In this document: positions 59,601 to 64,000 of the stretch, piece by piece
Layout: each line of letters starts with the position of its first letter
Numbering within the stretch: the first letter of the stretch is position 1
Assembly (NCBI RefSeq): GCF_024868665.1
Contig: NC_079905.1
Span: forward strand, 9,945,080 to 10,009,079
Source: Triplophysa rosa
Taxonomy: Eukaryota > Chordata > Actinopteri > Cypriniformes > Nemacheilidae
Direction: 5' to 3'
Length of the DNA stretch: 64,000 nt
Translations under genes and position numbers: made by a program
The notes under the pieces: model-generated
Database searches by the model: none
The model's input: only the letters and a program-made list of their open reading frames with translations
Told to the model about the DNA's origin: nothing

Positions 59601-60438
59601 CTGCTTTCACCTGATCCACTGACTCGGATAGAGGGCTAGGACTGAGAAGATCTTCTGAGGAGGAAGAAACTGGCAGATTGTGCTTGCTACCAGCTCGCGT
59701 CCTGTAAAAACCACAAGATGGAGACTGCCGTGCACTGGTATCATCCTCGCTGGCATCCCCATGTCTGTGCAGACCATCCGGTGAGTACAGCCCCCTTCCG
59801 CCTCTTCTAATAGTAGCACCGGAGCCCTGCTGGTCAATATTTTCGAACACAGCGCTGAGCTGACTCACAGTGGGTGACGAGGCCTCTGTCCTGGAGCAGA
59901 GACTGTCCAAAGAGTCCGTACTGCCTCTGTTCGAACGCGGCCCCCGCCAGTCGTCCAAATGCTCGTGAGAACCCCTCTTCTCTTTACCTTAAGAATACAC
60001 GGGTGACTGCGAAGCATCTCTGGAGCTCTGCTCAAAGAGTTTCCTTGTTTCTGAGAACTTGGAGTTGTGATGGTCACCACCAGTCCGCTCTCCATTACCA
60101 TGCTGGAACTTAATTACTGATCCATCCGCCCTGTTGATGAAGTTTGTTGGCTTAGTGAGTTTCTGTGGGGAGGTCTCATCCCCTCCACGTTTCTTGGAGC
60201 CTGTGTTCTCTGTACCCATCTGCATGAACATGTTCTTGATACGACTGACTTGGGCCCCATACTGCCTTCCTCGCGGTTGCCTGACCCCCTCTTGGTCCTT
60301 GAGCTTGCGATCTCCATCATGTCTACTAGGTTGATCAAAGGTGTTCTTTAGAGCCTGGAACTCTGCCCTGTAGGCGTTCCGGTGCGGGGAAGCACTCCTA
60401 AGGGTATTCCTCTCTGCCGAGGCCTCCGTCTTCAACAT
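18324..60438 (-). CDS. ppp1r9a: neurabin-1 (protein phosphatase 1 regulatory subunit 9A)
   Basis: Actin-bound scaffold that brings PP1 to dendritic spines. Eighteen exons join to 1134 codons (human about 1098): 60438-59089, 48356-48224, 47833-47713, 46253-46149, 42975-42840, 39029-38877, 38520-38467, 37018-36789, 35634-35538, 35327-35180, 31497-31418, 30797-30710, 30362-30227, 29336-29288, 21083-20967, 20117-20103, 19828-19646, 18530-18324. In order: N-terminal F-actin-binding region, PP1 docking motif KIRF, PDZ domain with [11 protein letters not shown], acidic DADDDE and YATDEEEE segments, coiled coil, SAM domain, basic C-terminus. All junctions keep frame, but exon 1 carries an in-frame TAA at 59989-59991. 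Spinophilin (PPP1R9B) lacks the SAM domain, so this is neurabin-1. A duplicate-specific suffix cannot be decided here. Confidence 0.95.
18724..19400. repeat. dispersed repeat in a ppp1r9a intron
   Basis: A mobile-like stretch. Bases about 19245-19400 (CTGTCTTTCTGAAACCTTGC, then GTCACTGGGTTATGAAAATA) recur with variation at 38234-38415, so a repeat family has at least two copies here. Borders not defined. Confidence 0.5.
19646..19828 (-). CDS. ppp1r9a: ppp1r9a exon 17, SAM domain
   Basis: 183 nt; [20 protein letters not shown] then [20 protein letters not shown], a SAM domain. Acceptor GTGTGTCAG, donor GTGAGG. Confidence 0.95.
20103..20117 (-). CDS. ppp1r9a: ppp1r9a microexon (15 nt)
   Basis: AGTGTGGAAGATGAG encodes SVEDE, phase 0 on both sides, between TTATTAG and GTGAGG. 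It bridges LSSDE and ILDEGQ where human has SLDMIDDEILDDG. TGCTGC lies 10-15 bases before the exon. Confidence 0.8.
20616..20838. mobile_element. GC-rich miniature element
   Basis: The ends TAACGCCGTGTCTACACCAG and GTCCGGTGTAGACACAGTGTTA are imperfect inverted repeats. The interior repeats the motif GGTGTGGACAAAA and TTTTGTCG. Between ppp1r9a exon 15 and the microexon. Confidence 0.6.
20967..21083 (-). CDS. ppp1r9a: ppp1r9a exon 15
   Basis: 117 nt; [20 protein letters not shown], then LSSDE at the end. Matches the human NDD, LSG and LSSDES segment before the SAM domain. Acceptor TCATTCAG, donor GTGATG. Confidence 0.9.
21601..22255 (-). pseudogene. LINE reverse transcriptase C-terminal part
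   Basis: After the TAG the catalytic box reads FADN (the second Asp is Asn; codon at 22256-22258). Downstream, [20 protein letters not shown] and [20 protein letters not shown] match the thumb and tail of fish LINE proteins. Confidence 0.8.
22268..23661 (-). pseudogene. LINE linker and reverse transcriptase N-terminal part (broken)
   Basis: 22921-23661 gives the linker ([20 protein letters not shown]). 22268-22960 gives [51 protein letters not shown]. It ends at TAG (22268-22270) directly before the catalytic box. Confidence 0.85.
23321..24486 (-). pseudogene. LINE endonuclease region (broken)
   Basis: [20 protein letters not shown] in one frame (24011-24562), then [20 protein letters not shown] and [12 protein letters not shown] in another (23321-23995). 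These are the typical AP-endonuclease blocks of non-LTR elements. Frameshifted after the first block and again before DHVYT. Confidence 0.7.
24665..24797. repeat. long perfect inverted repeat (hairpin)
   Basis: 24682-24714 and 24748-24780 are exact 33-base reverse complements with a 33-base loop. The flanks AAAGCAATAAGC extend the stem imperfectly. It is part of an older MITE-like repeat whose other side (TTCTGGTCCTTGAATCTGAT, 21148-21167) lies beyond the LINE. Confidence 0.85.
25516..26464 (+). pseudogene. L2 endonuclease fragments
   Basis: [20 protein letters not shown] and [14 protein letters not shown] in one frame (25516-26136), [13 protein letters not shown] and [11 protein letters not shown] in the next (26009-26464): AP-endonuclease motifs, with a shift between them. 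Confidence 0.8.
26847..27735 (+). pseudogene. L2 reverse transcriptase C-terminal part
   Basis: [40 protein letters not shown] and [20 protein letters not shown]. The C-terminus continues in another frame (27520-27735, [20 protein letters not shown]). [13 protein letters not shown] lies just before it in a different frame (26800-26840). Confidence 0.85.
28538..28872. mobile_element. family A miniature element, full length
   Basis: TTTAAAGGGATAGTTCACC to GAACTATCCCTTTAA, 335 bp, a long imperfect palindrome. Best-preserved copy with 43169-43497; serves as reference for the family. Confidence 0.85.
29288..29336 (-). CDS. ppp1r9a: ppp1r9a exon 14
   Basis: 49 nt; [17 protein letters not shown] with the split Ser. 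Acceptor ATCTTTAG, donor GTGAGA, phase 0 out. Confidence 0.8.
29872..29933. repeat. (GT)n microsatellite
   Basis: About 60 bases of GT with a few GC units, in a ppp1r9a intron. Confidence 0.95.
30227..30362 (-). CDS. ppp1r9a: ppp1r9a exon 13
   Basis: 136 nt; [20 protein letters not shown] then [20 protein letters not shown]. Acceptor CCATCAG in the phase left by exon 12. AAAAG further upstream is an alternative. Donor GTAAAT. Confidence 0.75.
30511..30562 (-). CDS. ppp1r9a: possible alternative ppp1r9a exon (52 nt)
   Basis: TTTGTACAG| and |GTAAGG flank 52 nt that are open in the phase left by exon 12 ([16 protein letters not shown]). It would leave in phase 2, which exon 13 cannot accept, so its inclusion shifts the frame to an early TGA. 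It is either a spurious splice pair or a frame-breaking cassette. Confidence 0.25.
30710..30797 (-). CDS. ppp1r9a: ppp1r9a exon 12
   Basis: 88 nt; [20 protein letters not shown] then QPQQGPDNE. Acceptor TGTCTTTAG, donor GTAAAT; leaves in phase 1. Confidence 0.72.
31140..31232. repeat. family B repeat, truncated
   Basis: TTAAAGGTCCAGGTTCC, then GTGAGGTTGCGAATTGCAAC and GGCTCACTCCACCC. The same family is found at 45636-46013 and 63440-63791. Confidence 0.7.
31418..31497 (-). CDS. ppp1r9a: ppp1r9a exon 11
   Basis: 80 nt; [20 protein letters not shown] then ESLEGR. Weakly conserved, but frame and phase fit both neighbours. Acceptor ATGTGCTAG, donor GTAAGA. Confidence 0.75.
32027..32033 (+). promoter_or_regulatory. 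TATA-like site in an intron
   Basis: GGATATAAAGAGCC on the plus strand, preceded by paired ATCATAGCA motifs, inside ppp1r9a intron 10. No gene follows downstream that I recognise. Confidence 0.2.
32632..32872 (+). repeat. left LTR, 5'-truncated
   Basis: Lacks the first part of the LTR (TGTCACGAATCC onward); preceded by a TTA-rich run at 32578-32610. Confidence 0.7.
32891..33940 (+). pseudogene. LTR element gag-like fragment and repeat-derived ORF
   Basis: Starts [20 protein letters not shown], which resembles the opening of fish gypsy gag-like proteins. It soon enters tandem repeats (30-33 nt units around 33000-33180, AAGATGGCCGCCAGC; 30-nt units around 33340-33480, GTTCCTGAGCCCAGTCAAGT). 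The long ORF after that is a repeat product. No further domain visible. Confidence 0.5.
34228..34477 (+). repeat. right LTR
   Basis: 250 bp, TGTCACGAATCC to GTTGTTACA (TG...CA ends), with TATTTAAG as TATA-like box. Compared with the left LTR it lacks about 80 bases before AAACTGCATGTGGATCCG. Confidence 0.75.
35180..35327 (-). CDS. ppp1r9a: ppp1r9a exon 10
   Basis: 148 nt; [20 protein letters not shown], then an Asn run and [20 protein letters not shown]. The donor at the end is GTGAGC. An internal CAG|GTAAAC (after GIQ) could act as an alternative donor. Confidence 0.85.
35538..35634 (-). CDS. ppp1r9a: ppp1r9a exon 9, coiled coil
   Basis: 97 nt; [20 protein letters not shown] then [12 protein letters not shown]. 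Acceptor ATCTGTCAG, donor GTAATT. Confidence 0.93.
36511..36604. repeat. 47-bp perfect tandem duplication
   Basis: Two identical 47-bp units starting AAACACAGTTTCTTTAAAAT, in the intron between ppp1r9a exons 8 and 9. Confidence 0.95.
36789..37018 (-). CDS. ppp1r9a: ppp1r9a exon 8, coiled coil
   Basis: 230 nt; [40 protein letters not shown] and [15 protein letters not shown], nearly identical to human. I use acceptor GTTAAG because it matches the human length; GCTAG four bases on would shift the frame. Confidence 0.93.
38234..38415. repeat. second copy of the 19245 repeat
   Basis: GTCCTTCTGAAACCTTGTAT and GTCACTGGGTTTTGCAAATA parallel 19250-19360. It contains three copies of AAATCATTATTAGTCAT absent from the first. 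Confidence 0.6.
38467..38520 (-). CDS. ppp1r9a: ppp1r9a exon 7
   Basis: 54 nt; [18 protein letters not shown], start of the coiled coil. Acceptor TGTCTACAG, donor GTAAGA. Confidence 0.93.
38609..38640. repeat. (CT)n microsatellite
   Basis: 32 bases of CT in the intron 6 region of ppp1r9a. Confidence 0.95.
38877..39029 (-). CDS. ppp1r9a: ppp1r9a exon 6
   Basis: 153 nt; [20 protein letters not shown] then [20 protein letters not shown]. Acidic stretch conserved with human. Acceptor TGTTTTCAG, donor GTGAAT. Confidence 0.94.
39305..39502. mobile_element. family A miniature element, partial
   Basis: TTAAAGTGATAGTTCACCCC, then ATGGCTTTCTTTCTTCCGCA; the right arm is lost. Confidence 0.65.
40837..41495. 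repeat. 335-bp tandem duplication
   Basis: Unit 1 40837-41171 and unit 2 41172 to about 41495, both starting GTAACCCCAGAAAGT and sharing GTGGCATTTACTTAAATGC and GACAATGCATCATACTATTC. Slight divergence. In ppp1r9a intron 5. Confidence 0.8.
42840..42975 (-). CDS. ppp1r9a: ppp1r9a exon 5
   Basis: 136 nt; [20 protein letters not shown], then [20 protein letters not shown] and ADDDE. Ends the PDZ and begins the charged helix. Acceptor TTTGCAG, donor GTGAGG. Confidence 0.95.
43169..43497. mobile_element. family A miniature element, full length
   Basis: TTAAAGTGATAGTTCACCC to GGGTGAACTATCCCTTTAA, 329 bp. Confidence 0.85.
45636..46013. mobile_element. family B miniature element, full length
   Basis: TTAAAGGAGCAATGTGGAG at the left and CTACACACTGGACCTTTAA at the right form an imperfect terminal inverted repeat. 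Interior CATCTAGTGGTGAGGTTGCG. 378 bp. Confidence 0.75.
46149..46253 (-). CDS. ppp1r9a: ppp1r9a exon 4, PDZ second half
   Basis: 105 nt; [20 protein letters not shown] then [14 protein letters not shown]. Acceptor CTCCACAG, donor GTAAGA. Confidence 0.95.
47713..47833 (-). CDS. ppp1r9a: ppp1r9a exon 3, PDZ first half
   Basis: 121 nt; [20 protein letters not shown] then [24 protein letters not shown] is the peptide-carboxylate loop of the PDZ domain. Acceptor CTGTCTCAG, donor GTACTG. Confidence 0.95.
48224..48356 (-). CDS. ppp1r9a: ppp1r9a exon 2
   Basis: 133 nt; [20 protein letters not shown] and [20 protein letters not shown], the linker between PP1 docking and PDZ. Acceptor CTCCCAG, donor GTGAAT. 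Confidence 0.94.
49099..49276. mobile_element. family A miniature element, short copy
   Basis: TTAAAGGGATATAAAGGG to GGGTGGAGTATCCCTTTAA, internally deleted. Confidence 0.55.
51084..52167. mobile_element. non-autonomous hAT element, copy 2
   Basis: TAGGGATGGGCGATATGGCC at the left and ATATCGCCCATCCCTA at the right, flanked by CTCCAGCT on both sides (51076-51083, 52168-52175). 1084 bp, homologous to copy 1 along most of its length, including GGCAGCAGTGCTGTGCGCGC. No transposase. Confidence 0.92.
52522..53540. mobile_element. family A remnant followed by another inverted-repeat element
   Basis: TTAAAGGAACAGGTCACCC begins a decayed family A copy. GATTTTTAGTA (about 52738) and its complement TACTAAAAATC (about 53529) bracket a stretch whose right part, GCCACAGCGAAATATCGATC to ACCACTA, resembles a hAT end. 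Borders approximate. Confidence 0.4.
55917..56296. mobile_element. miniature element with TTAAAGTCACCATGA ends
   Basis: TTAAAGTCACCATGAAATC at the left and TTTCATCATGGTGACTTTAA at the right, 380 bp, in ppp1r9a intron 1. No ORF. Confidence 0.85.
58796..59011. mobile_element. family A miniature element
   Basis: TTAAAGGAATAGTTTACCC to GGGTGAACTATTCCATTAA, ending 78 bases from the ppp1r9a exon 1 donor. Confidence 0.75.
59089..60438 (-). CDS. ppp1r9a: ppp1r9a exon 1, actin-binding and PP1-docking region, with an in-frame TAA
   Basis: 1350 nt. Starts [20 protein letters not shown], as in human neurabin, with an in-frame TGA upstream and AAA before the [18 protein letters not shown] and [10 protein letters not shown] mark the F-actin-binding region. 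After PVYS comes TAA (59989-59991), then [14 protein letters not shown] and [11 protein letters not shown] in the same frame. The exon ends [11 protein letters not shown], which includes the PP1-binding RVxF-type motif. Donor GTAAGT. Confidence 0.93.
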
Positions 60439-61652
60439 TTTAGCCTCGACGATGGAGGTCTTCTCTCAGATATACAGTAACATTCCTTCCTATTGTGTTT
60501 GTTAGGTGCAATATCACATTTTGAGAAGGGCGGGAGACCTGAAAACATTTGAGAAAATATTAAAAGCAAACATTTGTTTACAAATGATCAATTTTAACAG
60601 TATATTTACAAAAGAAAATTGTAATTGCGAATTGTAAAATGTTTACCTAACATAAACATTTTTGACAAATTCAATCATACTACATATTTTTACTAAGTTA
60701 TGTTAAAAACAAAAAGCACATCTTAAGTTGCCAGACCATTTTTTTTCCAATGTGCAATGTCTCATTTTACAGCATTAATAATTGCATTGAAGTTGTATTC
60801 TACATACAATTCTGAACTGCAGCAGTGCAGATAAAAAAAAAAAAACATCTGTGAAGAAACTGTAAACATCACTTTGTAAACATCATTTCAAACAGGGCTT
60901 GGATGCTGGAAGGTGCCATTGAATTGGCTCCAGCAGTCCACCCTTTCTGTGAGCATTATGCATGATCATCACTTTACCATTAGGGCCATTAAAAAAGACA
61001 ATAGAAAAAAATGTATGTTGATGTACCAACGTGTTTTCGACGCATATCTTGTTATGACTCACAGATAAGACGCCTTCCATCAACACCCATCGTGTACACT
61101 GCAGACAGCCGCTGCACATCGCCTCGCAGTCAGGCTGTTCAAATTCAATACATCTTAGTTCAATTATTATATAAGTATATACTGCAGAGCTACATTTTAG
61201 GAACGTTACAAGGACATAATATGATGCAGCTCGATGAGATTCTAACAGTTGCGCGCGGTGTGCGCTCGTTAGATAAGACGCCTAAATGTAACTCTCCCAA
61301 TCTATTCGTCAACACGGAATGTGAAAGACTTAACCTAAGGATGGTTGTCGCACACCTGCATTCCTTTAAACCGAAACATGGAAGCATCCGAAGTGGGACT
61401 CGATGCGTTATGGGTAAGGAAAATGAACAGACCGTTACGCGCATCGCCTGCATCAGCTCCATCCCACCGTCCCGTTAATAAACACGAAACCACCAACCTC
61501 CAGCATGTTTATCTATTAGAGTATCATCTATTATCTAGCAATGCAAAACCGTAAGCAAACACACACACACACGGGGTCAAAAAAGAAGAAGTAACAGAAG
61601 TATTGCTTAACCCCCTTGTTGCTCCGATGTTTTAAACAAAAGAGTCACTTAC
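60439..61652 (-). other. ppp1r9a 5' UTR and upstream intron
   Basis: The first bases before the ATG are 5' UTR with an in-frame TGA. Beyond that I see no exon or clear repeat, only short unrelated ORFs. Confidence 0.4.
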
Positions 61653-61950
61653 CTACGTCTTCAAATTTAATGTAATTTAATTCAAGAATAAAAACGTCCC
61701 CGGTTTCAATAGTTAATCAAATAGTAATGACCGCATCGTCGCAGAATCTCCCTGTAAACAACATCTTCATTCAGCTGCACAACCAGCATCAAGCTGCCAT
61801 GCAGGACTTCGCCAGACAATTGACACAATATGACATACAAGCCGGGCTTTACACACAAACACTCTCTCACGCGCACACACAAGCAGCTAGACAACGCCAT
61901 TGCAGGCGAGGGGTGATGCCGCCGTTCTCTTAATAGGCTTTTTTATACAT
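61653..61950 (-). promoter_or_regulatory. ppp1r9a: possible ppp1r9a noncoding 5' exon and promoter area
   Basis: On the minus strand a strong donor (GACGTAG|GTAAGTG) ends at 61653, about 1.2 kb before the coding start. The exon's left end and start site are not defined. A GAG acceptor just before the coding exon (about 60468) would receive it. Inference from splice signals only. Confidence 0.3.
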
Positions 61951-63439
61951 AATCACAGCATGCAGAGTCACACTACCAAATTAACCAAACATGGTTTCAG
62001 TTTACATTTGCATTTCGTGGCACAATTGCACAATGCGCATTGTTTTCATAAGCGCTTTGCCCATGTGACAGGTGTGCAACCTCTTTTTAAAGAATGGTTC
62101 GGTCCAGTAATCTGTATAGTGGGGCTCTAAACTGCAGTCTGGCGAAGGAAAAAAGTAATTAAAATAGCAGCATAATAACTACAGTGGCTGTGCTTGTGAT
62201 ACAAGGCCACATGATGACGAGGTTGGATTATTCAATACAATTAATGTTACAAAGGTTTGCAATAAAAACCATGAAATAAAAAAAGAGTCAAATATTGCTG
62301 GCTTGAAGTGTAAAGAGATTTATTTTTAAACGCCTATTTCGACTAATTAAAATGGACAACAAAATGATATGGAACTTGAGGTACTAGAGGCGTAAAGTCT
62401 GTTGTAGATATTATGGCATAGAGATGTATATTCCTTTAACAAGATATACTGTATATACCCCAATGTATATCTGCAGGGGTTAGGGTAGTGAGATGTATTG
62501 CATTTATTCTAAACCGCTATTGATTTTGTTGACTACTGTTTGCTACATTAAAGCCGAAGAATAATGTGAATCCCCATGCAATTTGTTTGGTTTTGTGCTT
62601 TTAGCCCAAGGGAATTTATTTCAGTGCAAATCGTGTTGGGGTAAGCATGATAAACATGACAAATATACTATTATCTAAACATCCTCATAAAGTTTATTGC
62701 AAACTGCATAATCTTTTTTATTTATACATAATGAAAATGTTTTGTCTAAAAACTGTCCCTGCATCAAAATGAAATACTTGTGATTTAATATGACTGAATC
62801 AGCCTGACAACATTAGGTTGCACTAACAAGACCGGTTTTAAGGGTTAGATCAGGTAAATATCTCCTTAGAGCAATAACTTCCTATTACCACATTTTCAGC
62901 ATATCACCAATCGTCTGGGAATGTTGCCTAGCAACCTAAAATCTTGATGGCACAAAATGCAGCTTGCACTTTTTTTTAATGAGGTACAAATAAACAATAC
63001 AGACTTACGCTTGGCCCTCCCTAGACTGTCCAGTTGTGCAGCATTGTGCACGGTGCAAATAGAATGGCCATCTGTCTGCCCAGGCTCTCCACAGGGGGTT
63101 GAATACATTTTAATAGACCTTATCTCATTGTCATCTTTAGAGCTTATGGGACATGATTGATGGGGGAGGGGGGAGCCTCCTGTGCTTTCTCCAAAACCTA
63201 GGGAGCTACTGCGTTTGTATATCTCTGCTTTTGTACAGCACATGTATAATGAAGTATACGAAACCAAAGAGAAAAGTTAGTCACACTTTGTATTGCTTTT
63301 GTATAGGCGTGTTTACATATTTAATACACAATGTACATGAAGCAATTTAAAAGTACATGCAGTTAATGTGTTCCCTTTTGTGTTTGGTGTGTGCAATATC
63401 ACATTTTGTTGAAAATCAGAGGAGAAAAAACTCACAAAG
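61951..63439. other. upstream intergenic DNA
   Basis: No gene recognised; short ORFs lack family resemblance. AT-rich. Confidence 0.4.
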
Positions 63440-63791
63440 AGTTTGAAATTAAGCCGCATCTAGTGGTGAGGTTTGCGAATTGTAACCAACGGCTCACTCC
63501 ACCCCTCCCCCGGCCATCCCTTTGAAGCACTGTGGTTCTACGGTTTTCGCTTCTTTGCCGAAGGAGATAACATATTTACGAAATGCGCTCTGTAGAGCAG
63601 TTTGTCCGTTTAGGGCTACTGTAGAAACAACATGGCAAATTCCATGCAAGCGGACCCGCGGTGTATGTTGATAGAAATAGCTCATTCTAAGGCAATAAAA
63701 GCAAAACGCTTCATTATGTAAGGTCTTTATATATTTCTGAAGACACCTCTGTCAATACGTCCAACAAAAAAATATACACTGGACCTCTAAA
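63440..63791. mobile_element. family B miniature element, left end worn
   Basis: CATCTAGTGGTGAGGTTTGCG, then GAGCAGTTTGTCCGTTTAGG and ATACACTGGACCTCTAA at the right. Colinear with 45636-46013. Confidence 0.7.
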
Positions 63792-64000
63792 GCTGTAATC
63801 TGTAACTTCTATAGCACCATCTTTGTTTGAAACATACAGTTGCAGGTTATTTTGCATAGTGATACTGTTCTTTATGTGTATGTCAAATTTAATGCAAAAT
63901 CGTATCTTATTCACATTAAAATAACTTAATTTTATAAATCTTAATTATAAGCTAAGTTTTAAATACCGACTTTTTAATGTAAGGGCTCAAAAACATACTT

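Noticed and set aside
59989..59991. Programmed stop-codon readthrough at the ppp1r9a TAA
   Set aside because: The context is TAAGGT; known efficient metazoan readthrough uses UGA CUA. Kept only as one possibility in the finding.
1..64000. CRISPR arrays, tRNA or rRNA genes, bacterial operons
   Set aside because: No spaced direct repeats of CRISPR type and no cloverleaf or rRNA match was seen; the sequence is vertebrate.

Overview
The window looks like a teleost genome, most likely a cyprinid related to zebrafish or carp. This is inferred from vertebrate introns, typical cyprinid miniature transposons (copies beginning TTAAAGGGATAGTTCACCC), an L2 retroposon ending in the fish L2 tail (AAGTCGCTTTGGATAAAAGC), and three genes that match vertebrate orthologues residue by residue.

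Layout: (1) 1-6707, plus strand: pdk4, pyruvate dehydrogenase kinase 4, ten exons with the N-terminus outside the window. (2) 9968-12992, minus strand: asb4, ankyrin repeat and SOCS box protein 4, complete in five exons, with a TATA box at 13094-13101. (3) 13.1-15.6 kb: intergenic DNA made of nested transposons. (4) 18324-60438, minus strand: ppp1r9a, neurabin-1, eighteen coding exons spanning about 42 kb, with a probable noncoding 5' exon near 61.65 kb. Order and relative orientation match the human PPP1R9A-(PON1/3/2)-ASB4-PDK4 block on 7q21, but no PON gene lies between asb4 and ppp1r9a.

The introns carry two LINE-type elements (21.2-24.5 kb minus, 25.2-27.9 kb plus, both dead), a decayed LTR retroelement (32.6-34.5 kb), two copies of one non-autonomous hAT element with 8-bp target duplications (13595-14590 and 51084-52167), and many miniature inverted-repeat elements.

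The three genes are not a pathway: Pdk4 restrains mitochondrial pyruvate oxidation, Asb4 is a CUL5 ubiquitin-ligase adaptor, and neurabin tethers PP1 to actin at synapses. They are together through conserved synteny. The points most worth following are an in-frame TAA in the first coding exon of an otherwise intact ppp1r9a, a hAT insertion that splits an unrecognised basic ORF inside a second inverted-repeat element, a 15-nt microexon in ppp1r9a, and several repeat families that share TTAAAG termini.
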